Source: Dryomyza anilis (lineage: Eukaryota; Arthropoda; Insecta; Diptera; Dryomyzidae). From it: 64,000 nt of DNA. The stretch is taken from assembly GCA_951804985.1 (NCBI GenBank), contig OX638131.1, positions 85,026,849-85,090,848 of the forward strand, written 5' to 3'. The notes under the pieces were generated by a model. It had not been told where the DNA came from, made no database searches, and worked only from the letters and a program-made list of their open reading frames with translations. Below are positions 36,990 to 48,843 of the stretch, piece by piece. The position numbers were made by a program, and so were the translations under genes. The number at the start of each line of letters is the position of its first letter. Position 1 is the stretch's first letter.

Positions 36990-38490
36990 CATGTTCCGGG
37001 TTTCGATCGAATTTTATATAAAATTTGCAAACAAACGGTTTTAATTCAATGTCACAATACAAAAAATGTGTTTTTCACGAATTCAAATCGTTGAAGTCAA
37101 AGCAAACGGGTTGAATACATTGAAAATCAAATTTTTGTAATGAGACATCGTTTTTTTACATATTTTATATGCAATTCAATTGAAATTCGATCGAAAGTTG
37201 GAACATGACCGATTGTTCGGTTGTTGTATTTTTTACAATAATGATATAGCCTGAACAACAAACGAAATAAAGTAGACTCCAAACAGCTTTTCGACAATTT
37301 TCTCAAATATTAATTTGTCAAAAAGTGGATACTATTTTTAAAGCGGACTTTATCTCATTTATTGTTTAGGCTGTTGGTCTTAAAATCTATCATGAAATAT
37401 GTATTTTTTAATATACAACAATTTTTTATTAAGTAAAAACCATTTATATTCAATTAAATTATATAAAGCATGTAAATAATGATAAATAGCAGAGTTAAGG
37501 AGCAGGAATTTATATAACTCTTATGAATTTAATAGAATTATTGATTATTTAAGTATTCAAAGTAGAATATTCATAGTAACAATAGAAGTAGTTATATTTA
37601 AATACAATAAGTATTATAGTTGAATTTGTATAGTGGATTGTAGAATACTAAAAGTGGAAAATATACAAAATTTATACAAAAAAAATTATGTTTTTATATA
37701 TTATAGATTTTTCTCATAACGTACAATTCAAATCTGTTATATGTAATGATTAATCAGACAATGTACGAATTGAGAGAATTAAAAAAGAATTAATTTAAGG
37801 TAAATTTAAGTTTTGAGAGCACTACAAAAAGTGATTCACAAGAAAAATGACAAGTGTTTGGTAAAACTATTGTACGAATAATTGTTTATAACATTATGAT
37901 GCATATGAATAATAAAAAGTTAAAAACAATACGTATACAAATTTCGAGAAAAACTGAGTTTATCAAAAAAAAATTGTAAAAAAATATTTTATTTTAAAAT
38001 TAATGAGAACAATTCATTAAAACCCCAAAGAACCCAATGGGAATTATTCCGACCTAGTTCAAACGGTAACCAATGTTTTCTTCAATACATATTCTACAAA
38101 ATTCGAATTAGTTCATTTGTAAAGTAGCAGTAATGTATATAAATGACAAGTTCCAGTTTCCACTTACGTTGTAATGCTGAAATAGAAATACCATCCTGTA
38201 CCCTCAGATTACTAAGTAATGTGGAAATGAAATAGGTGCTTGTTGATTATTTGTTTTTATCTAATGTGATTTTTAAATATATGCCTTTAAAAAAATTAAG
38301 TAAATTCAAAATTTATTGAACTTCAGTCGCATTTAATTACCATTGTTGGTGGGTAACATGTTGATTATGAATGTTGAAATTAAGGAATTTACTGTTTTTA
38401 TTAAATGAATTACATGTTACAACATGCAACCAATTAGCACACAATTTTAATAATTACCACTATTTCTTTTTTTTTTGTTAAATAAGGACA
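36990..38490. other. gene-free stretch after paralogue 2
   Basis: AT-rich, with no exon, RNA gene or repeat boundary. It may contain alternative 3' UTR sequence. Confidence 0.35.
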
Positions 38491-38499
38491 TTAGTTACA

Positions 38500-39360
38500 A
38501 AATACCCATAACTACTGCGCACGAAGTAATATATAAATGAAACCACCCCTCATTACTACTGCGCACAAAGTAATGCACAAAAGACATGACCCCTCATTAC
38601 TACTGCGTACAAAGTAATGTACAAATAGAACCACCTCCCATTACTACTGCGCACAAAGTAATCCAAAAATGGAACCACCCCTCATTACTATTGCGCACAA
38701 AGTAATCTACCAATGGAACACCCCTCATTACCACTGCGTACAAAGTAATGTACAAATCGAGCTACCCCTCATTACCACTGCGTTCATAGTAAGGTACAAA
38801 TGGAACCACCCCTAATTTCTACCGCGCACAATGTAATGTACAAGTGGAATTACCCCTCATTACCACTGCGTACAAAGTAAAGTACACATGGAACCACCCC
38901 TCATTACTACTACGTACAAAGTAATGCACAAATGGAACCACCCCTCATTTCTAACACACACAAAGTAATGCACAAATGGAACTACCCCTCATTACCACTG
39001 CGTACAAAGTAATGTACAAATGGAACCACCCTTCATTACTATTGCGTACAAAGTAATGCACAAATGGACCACCCCTCATTACTACTATCTACAAAGTAAT
39101 GTGTAAAGCGACCAATCTTCATTACGATTGTGTGAAATCTTCATTACAGCCAATCTTCATTACGATTGCGTGAAAAGTAATGCTGAAATGGAAGTACCCC
39201 TTGAGACTGTTTGGTTACGAAGTAATGATGGTTCACCCCTTATTACCATACTACTAAATAGTAATCTATATGTACATGAGGTAACATTCGGTTCCTTTTT
39301 ACTTTGGATGCAGTGTGCAATGAGTGGTGGCTCCTACATAGCATTACTTCGTAATCTACA
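38500..39360. repeat. 44-bp tandem array, about 14 units plus degenerate end
   Basis: The monomer reads CCTCATTACTACTGCGCAC, then AAAGTAATGTACAAATGGAACCA in outline; each unit has CATTAC and GTAATG as inverted arms about 13 bp apart. From 39120 units decay, and the right end (39240-39360) carries them in inverted form. The frame at 39128-39364 is an artefact. Confidence 0.9.
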
Positions 39361-39779
39361 GTGAATGCATACTTGCCCTAGGCCATGTCTGTGTAAAAGT
39401 AAACTAAAATCAGTATTGAGATTCCGACGCATTACGATTCGTTAATAATTAGAAAAAACTCAAAATTCTCAAATAACCAAGATCAATTGTCTGTAAACAG
39501 AAGATTTTTTCATTATATGGATAAAGGAACCAGGACCTAAAATATCCTGTACATACATTGGAACTGAACACCGATATATAACTTGTCAGTTTGCTCGACT
39601 TCCGACAGATGGGCGCGTGTTTATTCTAAAAATATTTACGTTCAAACCATAAATGGTGTCACTCTGATTCTAATACATATTATAGAAAAAGAGTCAGGCT
39701 TACTTTTGGCATAATAAAAAAAAATATTATAACGATTTTAGAACATAAACATGTTAGAGTATGATCTTGAAATTCAAGG

Positions 39780-40883
39780 TAGGGATGTACAAAATACATC
39801 GATGATCAAACTCGATAAGCAAAGCAAAAAATCGCTAACCGATAGTCATCGATATTTCGAACTGGTTCGCACACTATCAAAAAAATGTGCATGTTCACAA
39901 ACACATCGAAAACAGTGCCCCGTAGATGAGCTGCGAAGGTCGCCCACTCGACTTCCTGGTGCTGACCTCCGACGACACAACAGGAAATTTGTGAAAAAAT
40001 TAACAACAAGGATAAGAAAGACGTATTAATCGAAGATGTGGACATTATGTTATAATTTTTATTAATTTAATAACTATTTAAAACAATTGTATAATTTAGT
40101 ATACTAAATAAAAATATATATGAAAAAAGTAATTATGGCAATACTGTTTTTTTTTTTCTGTAATATATTTTTTTGGTCTGGCAATGTGACATAAAAATAG
40201 CAAGAGGTGCAAAAGAGACAGCAAGATTAATCAGCGCAATGCTTTAGTTCAATGTTGAAGAAAGTAACCGGCAAAAAACCCTGCAATTACCAGTTAGCTA
40301 ACGGTTAGTTACCAGTTACCTTTTTTGCTGGGATATAAGCTTCAGAATCTATTCACAACACTTTCCATTACCATTTGCTTCATACATGGTTTTCGTGTCT
40401 TTCTCAAAATGACATAATATAGACTTAGACATTTTTGGTTCCCAACGCCTTAATTATTTTGTATAATAAGAATAAGTTTCAGTCAAACACATTGGTTATT
40501 TGACATATAAATCTTATAAAATCTTCATCAAAAATAAATTATTTACCTAATGCTCCGAAAACATCGATGTTTTTGTTCGATACGTCGAATTACCATTTGC
40601 TTCATACATGGTTTTCGTGTCTTTATCAAAATGACATAATTTAGATTTAGACATTTTTGATTCCCAACGCCTTAATTATTTTGTATAATAAGAATAAGTT
40701 TCAGTCAGACACTTTGGTTATTTGACATATAAATCTTATAAAATCTTTATCGAAAATAAATTATTTACCTAATGCTCCGAAAACATCGATGTTTTTGTTC
40801 GATACGTCGGAAAACGTTGATGGAAAACGAGTCGATATATTATATCGACCAAAAATCGATGTTTTTTCAGATGGACATCCCTA
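39780..40883. mobile_element. hAT-type element with perfect 8-bp target duplication (1104 bp)
   Basis: The ends TAGGGATGT and ACATCCCTA are inverted, flanked by ATTCAAGG on both sides (39772-39779, 40884-40891). Inside there is a 222-bp tandem duplication and many ATCGAT words. There is no transposase frame. Confidence 0.88.
40369..40811. repeat. 222-bp tandem duplication inside the hAT element
   Basis: Two near-identical copies starting TTACCATTTGCTTCATACA (about 40369 and 40591) differ at only a few positions, so the duplication is recent relative to the element. Confidence 0.9.
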
Positions 40884-40891
40884 ATTCAAGG

Positions 40892-42040
40892 TCAATAATT
40901 ATTTTTTTAATTGGTTATAAGTATTTTGAAGGTAGTTCGAAACTATGTAAGAAAACATTTTTTTAATAATAATTTTAAACTTTTTTGAATAAAATTACCG
41001 TAAAGTGTCATTATTGTATTTTTTAAATTTTGAAATTTTTGAAACTGTGTAACTTGAAAAACATAAAAAAAAAATTATATATGGTTAGACTTAGACATAA
41101 AACTAAACTTTTTCCAAATTTCATCCTAATTGGACAACTTCGAATGTTTGAACTGGACATTTCAGAAATAATGCCCCATATTAGAATTTTATTCAAAAAA
41201 TTCTGTAATTCTGAAATATATTTAAATTCACTTATATATATATATTACATATATATACCTTTAGAAATTGAAAAAAAAACTCAAAAATTAATTTTATTTA
41301 CAAATCAAAAGTAACATCTGTTGTTCAAATTGATTTTAAATTATATCATAAACATATGCTTAGCTAGAATTATTCAATTCTTGTTAATATATAATAAGCA
41401 CTTAAGTATCGCCAAATAGCATGTGTTATTCCTTCAAAAAGTTTAATATATTCGAATCGAACAAAACATAACCTCTAAATGTCGTACATATGAGATCGAA
41501 AAAAAAACCATACACCAAGTTTCGTGACATTTGTGGGATGTAATCAAGCAATGCCACGACAATCATGTTACATGTCTTACCGAATACAGAGCATTTATGG
41601 AACACCCATCGACTCACTCCACTGAAGGCTCACACACGCTAAGAAAAAAAAATAATGATTGGAACACTCAGAAAAAACGGAAACAAAGTTGCTTAATTAA
41701 AAGTTAATATTTTTCAGGTAAAAACTTTAGTTTTTAGCTAACATATTCAATTTTCTTTTTTCAACAATCATAACTTTATATCGCAGTGAATTAAAAAAAT
41801 ATATTTTGTAAATATTTGATTTTTAAGTATGAAAAATACATAAAAAAATCTAAACTCGGATTTTCAAAAATATTATTTAATGACTTTTAGTTCTACAACG
41901 ACGATAAGTTAAATAATTCTTTAAATTACTAAATTTCATTAAACAAAACAAAATACTTTAATACAGTCATTAAATATTCTAATCATAATAATCATAATTA
42001 TAATCATATAATTCAATAATTTAGGAATTCATAGTATGAT
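40892..42040. other. AT-rich gene-free stretch
   Basis: No gene. Contains only the half copy of the ATCGTCGTTGTAGAA MITE end at about 41879-41908. Confidence 0.35.
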
Positions 42041-42047
42041 CCCAGAC

Positions 42048-42260
42048 ACAATTTTTGGCACATATTTAAAACAGACAAATTTGGAGTTTGTATCACAATC
42101 TGTCTGTTTTTTACCCATAACCAATATATATATCGTGAATCTGCCATAAAAATTCCACAGAATTTAACAACCTGTCATAGAATACCAAAAATATTGTGTT
42201 TATCTATTTGTTTGCCGAAAATATGCCAGAAATATTCCTCAAAAATACCAGACATATAAT
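42048..42260 (-). mobile_element. CCCCGAGACAAAA TIR element, copy 2 (reverse)
   Basis: On the - strand it contains TCTGGTATTTTTGAGGAATA, a GGCAGATTCACG-like stretch and the ACAGACAGATTGTGATACAA stretch in the family order. Its ends are decayed. Confidence 0.55.
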
Positions 42261-42990
42261 TATAAATATAATTATTGTGGTAATCATTTAATATGATTGA
42301 AGAAATAATGTCGAAAGAGAAACATGTTGTATATCAATCATATTTTTCTCTTGAAAATCATTTTCCTTCTGTAATTTTTGACCATATTCTCTGCATGAAA
42401 TAACTGAAGTAATAGATTCAATCAAACTCCTCTCTCGATTATTTTGCATAATTGCAGTAATCATGGTACTGACTAAGGCTACCTACTCAGAAATTTAAAA
42501 AACGAAGGACTTATTGCATTATTAGTGAAAAAATAGTATATACGAAATAGTTTTTATTAATTTTTTATTAAGATATTGGAAATATTAGAGATAACTGTAG
42601 CTTTGATTTAAAAAAACCTTAAATATAATGTCACTAAAAAAAGGTTACTTATTTTATTCAACATTACCTTCTCACTTCATAATCAACAGAATACATTATT
42701 TCTATCACCATGCTGAAATTAAATACGGATTTCTTTCGAAAAATTAGCAGAGAATCTGAGATAAGTAAATACCAAAAAAAAAAAAAGAATTCTTAATAGT
42801 AAAACGAATATAATTTCAAAAAAAAGGACTAATTGGATTATAGGTAATTTTTAGAAGGACAACCTATGGATAAGAAGGACTGTCCTCCCAAAAGTTGTAC
42901 GGTTGGTAGCCTTAATAATGACTAAATCTATTAAATTCGCTAGGTTCATTACACTACTCAACACGAGCATATTTGATAGTTACTTTGGAC

Positions 42991-44183
42991 TAGAGATGGG
43001 CACGTGAGTGAGTTTTGACTCACACTCACTCACGCTCACGAAAGAATTTTTCTAATCACGCACACTCACTCACGGTCTTTTTTGCTCTACTCACACTCAC
43101 TCACAATCACGTGTGTAAAATTAGGATTCAATCACAATCACGCGTGATTCACGTGAATCACGCTGAATCACGTGTTTTTTTTTCAGAATGCATAAAAATA
43201 CATATTTCATTTGTATATGTTGGTGAGATTGGTGTACCGAGCGTGACTCCTCTAATAAAACCCACATCTTTAAAACGCAATAATGATATTATGATGTTAG
43301 GGAGTTTGATAAAATATACCTTAATTTTTAACGGTGATGGAAATGTGAAAGACCTTCGATATGCGGTTCATATAAAAACCAAAAAATTGCCTAGAAAAAT
43401 AATTCTCCGGAAAAGAATTCGTGTAAAATCTTTGAGAATTGTCCCTGGAAAAATGATCTCTGGAAAAAAATTATCAATAAAAGAATAGTCCGGGGTAGAA
43501 TTTACCAGGGATGAATTGACTTTGTGAACAACTTTTTTTGAAGCGATTTTTTTGGTTACTACATTTATAACTCGAATAAAAATTGGACCCCACATGAACC
43601 TCTGGAACGAACTAAACTTAATAAACAAAAGGAATTCAATACAGAGTTATCATGTATAGTTGAAATTGAAAAATTTAACTTTTTACAAAAACGAGTATAT
43701 CGAAAAAAATGCGTTCTATGTCCATTACCATGAACGGTCGTATGAAACCAAGCAAAAACTATTGACATGACCCCACAAAAATTTACTAGTCCATACTAAG
43801 TACGGCCGGTTGGCAGGGGTTAGATCAATTGTTGACTGAAACCTTGCAATTTATTCTGAGTTGAAGAAGGAGTGGGTATATGACGGTCGTTAGAAAGGAA
43901 TTGATTATAGTTCTGAAATGTGGACAGTCGCCTCCCCGAAGCCTTCTGAGTTCTGAGCCTTGTTCTGTAATTCAGCAAAAATATACAAAATCGCAAAAAA
44001 ATAAAACTGAGATTTTTTATTTTATGAAATATTAGACTCACGCACACTCACTCACGAAAAAATTGTACTCACGCACACTCACTCACGGTATTTTTTGGTC
44101 TACTCATTCTCACTCACAATCACGTGAGCAAAATTAGGATTCAATCACAATCACGCTGAATCACGCTCACATGCCCATCTCTA
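42991..44183. mobile_element. hAT-type element with perfect 8-bp target duplication (1193 bp)
   Basis: The ends TAGAGATGGGC and GCCCATCTCTA are inverted and flanked by CTTTGGAC (42983-42990, 44184-44191). Subterminal CACTCACTCACG repeats occupy 43010-43170 and 44035-44165, as expected for transposase binding. The interior (about 43380-43600) resembles the 3' half of the Helitron at 17440-17560, suggesting a nested relic. The 157-residue frame at 43015-43488 has no hAT motifs. Confidence 0.9.
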
Positions 44184-44326
44184 CTTTGGACTATGCTTTG
44201 CATAAGCATAAATAATTTCTTGTTTATCAGCAGATCAAATTGCACCAAAAAAATAATCCAAAAACAGTAAAAAAAATTAAAACGTTTCGAGTTTAGATAT
44301 ATATTTTAAAATCATATCGGAATATT

Positions 44327-45632
44327 GTGCAATAAGGGCGTTATGTGAAAATATCAGTTTTGAGATATCATCGTTTAAAGTTTTTGAATGTCCGTATCTC
44401 ATAAAATATTGAACCGATATTCTTGATTAAAATGTTCTATTAAAATTTGAACTTTTAGCTTTATTATGCACTTTTCAAATTTATTTTATTAATATACAAA
44501 ATAATTATTTAAGAAAAATGATTTATAAGCCCTTAATGTATAAAACGAGAAATAAATTTGGGCGTATTGAGTTTTAGAGTTGTAAACATTGCATAAATGA
44601 AAGAAAAAAATGATTATTGTACATAGTCTAGATATACTTATGAATAGATATAATATGAATGCATATAGATATAAATTGCAGTCAAAATGGCTCAAAACTC
44701 TAAAATACTGACTCTGTAAAAAAATTAAAAATATGAAAAAATATATTTTTTATATAGAAATAACGCTCTTATTGCATAAAACGACAAAAAAAAAATTATG
44801 CAATCAATCTGGGATTTCACAGGAGGATAGAAGGCACTGCTGGGATGATTCGGTGCGACCCAGCAGGAAATAGCCTCATTGACGACAAAGTCATCAATGA
44901 TGAATCGAGGACATTACAAAATTTATCATTGATGATGAATACAACAATTTCGTAAATGACATTGCATTAAAGACGTCATACACCATATGTCATATATACA
45001 TATATCAATGACATTGTGAAAATCTGTCATTGATGAAATGTTATTGATGAAAATTAACATTCACGTCACTTGCCCCGAAAGGTATGCAGCATTTACGTTG
45101 TGAAATGCAAAGTGAAATACATACAACATACGTCTAGGGGCTGCATTTACGCGTTAAACTGAAAATTTGTGTTCGATGTCACCCTGCCATATAATTCATA
45201 AGCACAAATTGAGGGACCAATTTTTATAAAAGCGAGAAGCAGTAGTAATGTTAATAGATGATGGCCGTTAATGAAGTACATTATTGACATTAGCAAGTAC
45301 ATATAACATTCCAACAGAGTACAGAAGAAAATAATAATAAACTGGAAATAATAAATAAAATAAAAAAATATTTCTTTTTTACAAAAAAAAAATATATATG
45401 TATGATAATCATTTCTAACTTCATTGATGAATGACATCGTTAACGCTACTTTCACCCAGGAATCAGTGGACATTTGTATGAAAATGTCATCAATGCTTTG
45501 CAGGGCGAAAATGCTATCGGACATCGATGTTTCTGACCTGACATAGGAGAATCATTGAGGAATCATTGGTGACATTTCCTGCTGGGGAATATTGCAAAAA
45601 GGGCGTTATGATGCCTTACGCCCTTATTGCAC
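44327..45632. mobile_element. outer TIR-like element with GTGCAATAAGGGCGT ends
   Basis: The left GTGCAATAAGGGCGTTATG is mirrored by ACGCCCTTATTGCAC at the right, and an internal partial end sits at about 44760. No target duplication was found. It contains the element below. Confidence 0.45.
44859..45586. mobile_element. TIR element with CCCAGCAGGAAAT ends (about 730 bp), nested
   Basis: The left CCCAGCAGGAAAT and right ATTTCCTGCTGGG are inverted. The interior repeats TCATTGATGA words in both orientations. It is noncoding. Confidence 0.7.
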
Positions 45633-45999
45633 CCAACGTTTCAATTAGACTTTGAACGTTTTTTGGGAGATTAGTTGTAAAAGGGACTGTATTTTTTTAC
45701 TCTAAAAAATGGCTACCACTAGATAATATTTTATTTAAGAAATCATTATACAAAATTAAAAAGAATATGTTTTTTTTTTCGAAAATCAACTCGAAATTAT
45801 ATGAGGAGTTTTATAATTATTATAATATTTTGCCACAAACATATTTTTCTCTGTGTGCAGACGTTGAAATACCAAACAAATCTATCGAGTCGAATGACCA
45901 ATAAATCGAAAAAAAACCAAATATATTAGCTGATAATAAAGGAAATTCCCAAAAGTTGTGGGTGAAGTTGGGTTGGATTGTGTTCGTTTGTACACAGAC

Positions 46000-46590
46000 T
46001 TTTCGTGAATTGAAATTTTAAGTTTTTCGTTTAATAGCCAACAGTCCCGACAATTCCCAAGAGAACCGATTAATATTTAAAGAGCTAATTAATTGCGACC
46101 GCCTGCCACAAGTCGAACACGAGTTTTGGGGTCGTCGGCAACTGTACGTTATCGATTGAAGGTCACATGAGAATTCCACGAAATCAACGACGCCCGCTGT
46201 CGTCTTCATCGTAGCCTCTAGTATCCTTGAATAGGTCGCTGCAATATGTGTGACCGAACGAACGAACGTACAGACGGACGTTCAGACCCACTAACTAACT
46301 AATAATTAAATAATTAATTACCTACCACTCAAGTTGGTCACTTTGTGGGCCGTCTTTTGTCAACAGTCGCATTGGCCGGTGTTAACGCATAATTAAAATC
46401 TCAAATGACATGCGGCGGACGGCCACTGTTGGTGGACAAAGTTGCTGCCTGCTGCCCGCAATGGTTAACTGGTTAAGTGGATAAAATTGCAAAATGGCTA
46501 AATGACCAAAGGAACCACGACAAATGTTCGCATTGTGCATCTGGTTTAAATAATGCATTTTGCTCGCTGTCTGTCTGTGAGGTAGTTTTA
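46000..46590. promoter_or_regulatory. GC-richer island, candidate cis-regulatory module
   Basis: Composition rises sharply over both flanks without an exon-like frame or repeat ends. It includes TTAATTAATT-type homeodomain words (about 46299-46320) and TATCGATT, close to the DRE, at about 46150. Conserved noncoding DNA or a distal promoter is my best guess. Confidence 0.3.
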
Positions 46591-46852
46591 TTTAACCTTT
46601 AAATGCTATGACAAATGTCAGCAATTAATATTTTAGAATGACAATTTCCAAAATGCTTTCGTAATTTCTTGAAATTTTTATTAGTTTGTTCTGAGAAATA
46701 CAGCCAGCCATTAGACAATTAAGTTTTAAATGTAATATGTGTTTTGAAAATGAGGTATTTATCTACATATGTTATGAATTAGTTTGTGTAAAAAATTTCA
46801 TTATAATTATTTTTTTTAAAACTTTTGAATTTTTAAAATTCGCACACACATT

Positions 46853-47160
46853 TTGGCATGAGGTTGGAAGAATGAAAATGTTAGTTGTACCAACTAAGTT
46901 CATTCGGTTAAATCGAATGGTTTACAAATTTGCAGGTGGAACTGCCATATTAGCTCATGTACATGAAATATTAGTCTATACACACACCTAATGGTTCCAA
47001 ATCTATACTAAATATTTCTAAAACAGTTGGAAATTGGTTGCAGGTCAAACTAAAACTCTTTTCATTTTGGCAATAACAACCGACTAAGCGATTGAGAGAA
47101 CCTAATAAGTTGGTTGGGCAAAGAGTTGGTTGGCGTAACAAATCTCTATTCTTTGTGTAA
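46853..47160. mobile_element. CACAGAAAA-family repeat, copy 1
   Basis: The run GGCATGAGGTTGGAAGAATG, AAATATTAGTCTATACACAC and GACTAAGCGATTGAGAGAAC is shared, in order, with copies at 53748 and 58791. It ends TTCTTTGTGTAAAT. The frames here are not conserved as proteins. Confidence 0.65.
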
Positions 47161-47878
47161 ATATGCTCATTTTAAGACTCCTAAAATATCCACATTTTTA
47201 AGACTTTTTATACTTCACAATTACTCTATTTTAATAGATTTTTCATCTTCAAAAGTAATAAAATAAATGAGACCAACAACGTAGGTTGTGGACATGTTTA
47301 TCCTAGTTCAGATATCCGAGAAAATACATTCAAGTTCAATTAAATTCATTAAATATGTCTTGATGTCTTTTGATACTAATGTTTTTAGTTCTTGATAAAT
47401 TTAAAACAAATATAGTGCACACATTTTATTTAAACATAGGCTGGTAAAAGACACCTTAATAGGATACTTTAAAATGTCTATTTTTGAGTGCTCCTGAAAT
47501 ACTATTTAAAAGGAATTTTATGAGTCCATTATCTGAGCGCTCAGAAACAGTTTCAAATTTGATGCCTTCGTGAGTCTAATTTATGGAGGCTCCTAAATAA
47601 CTCATAATTGTGACATTTTTGTGCATAAATGTGGCATTTTTGTGCTCAGTTTTAAAGGCGATACTTTTAAGAGAAATACTTTCTAAGAGCTCATTAAGCA
47701 CTCTATATTGGGTTTTCTTTATCACTCCAATTGAAGGCGAATTTTGAATTTTAAAGTGCTCCTGTAATTTTGATACTAGGAGCACATTCAAGTGACATAC
47801 CTTAAAATCATTGCTATTACAATACGTTGCAATAAGAAAAAGCAAGCCAACAATTTCTCAAAAGACACTCCTCATACG
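47161..47878. other. gene-free stretch
   Basis: AT-rich with GAGTGCTCCT-like words repeated in both orientations (about 47490-47770), perhaps a decayed repeat. Confidence 0.3.
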
Positions 47879-48624
47879 CACAGTGTGCCCAAACGCTCTT
47901 AAATCGGGTGAAATTCAGTATTGTCGGAACCACTCAACCGATTTTAAAAATTTTAAAAGTGTTGTACAGAGAGAACTTAAGTTTTGAAATTGAAGTTTGT
48001 ATCTTTAACAGTTATGGAGAAAAATGTTATCTATCAAAAAAATATAACAAAAGTACATGTTACTGAAAAAAAAATACTTACGGAGATTTCCGTAAAAGTC
48101 AAATTTTCAAAAAAAATGAAAAAAATGGGAAATAAAAAAATTTTCGAATTTACAATTTTATATTTACTAAACCACTTGAGATATTTTAAAACGGGTTTCA
48201 GTTTATGATTTGTGTGTTACTTACACATATTTTGATTTCAATCTATGTAAAAATATGTAAAGTAAACTCTTCAAAAATTAAAAAAAAAAAATCATGTTCA
48301 AGTCTATATCTTTAAAACTAAACAAGATATTTTCTCATGTAAGCACATTTTTGTTATATCTCAATGTAAGCTTTCCATAAACAAAAGAATTTTAAAAATC
48401 GGATAATTTTTGGATTTTTTTCAAATTTTGAAAAATTGTTCATAAAAAAATGTTCAACTTTACTGATTTTTATCTCCATAACTGTTAAAGGTATAAACTC
48501 CAATTTCAAAACTTAAGTTCTCTCAAGTTCTCTCTAAACAACATTTTTTAAATTTTTAGAATCGGTTGAGTGGTTCCGACAATACTGAATTTCACCCGAT
48601 TTAAGAGCGTTTGGGCACACTGTG
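47879..48624. mobile_element. TIR element beginning CACAGTGTGCCC (746 bp)
   Basis: The ends CACAGTGTGCCCAAACGCTC and its complement are near perfect. The inverted arms continue for about 140 bp (AAATCGGGTGAAATTCAG, TATTGTCGGAACCACTCAAC). The flanks are ATACG and ATACT, a possible imperfect 5-bp duplication. There is no transposase frame. The CACAGTG terminus recalls Transib ends, but no other Transib feature is visible. Confidence 0.8.
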
Positions 48625-48843
48625 ATACTTTCGATAATAGGTACACAATTATAATTTTTTTGGATTTTCAGCGCACATACCGTGGAATAGATTCTGTTAC
48701 ATTATAAATTATGACAAGGAATTTTTTATGGTGATCATATATAATAAATGTATCGAAAACAGTTAAATCTGACCAAATTTAAATGATATCTTAAAAGTAA
48801 TTTTGAGGATATTGTGAACAATTAAGCCTAAAATTCACATTAA

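Noticed and set aside
43015..43488. 157-residue frame as transposase
   Set aside because: No RNase-H-like catalytic signature or BED finger; it starts in subterminal repeats and runs into unrelated interior.
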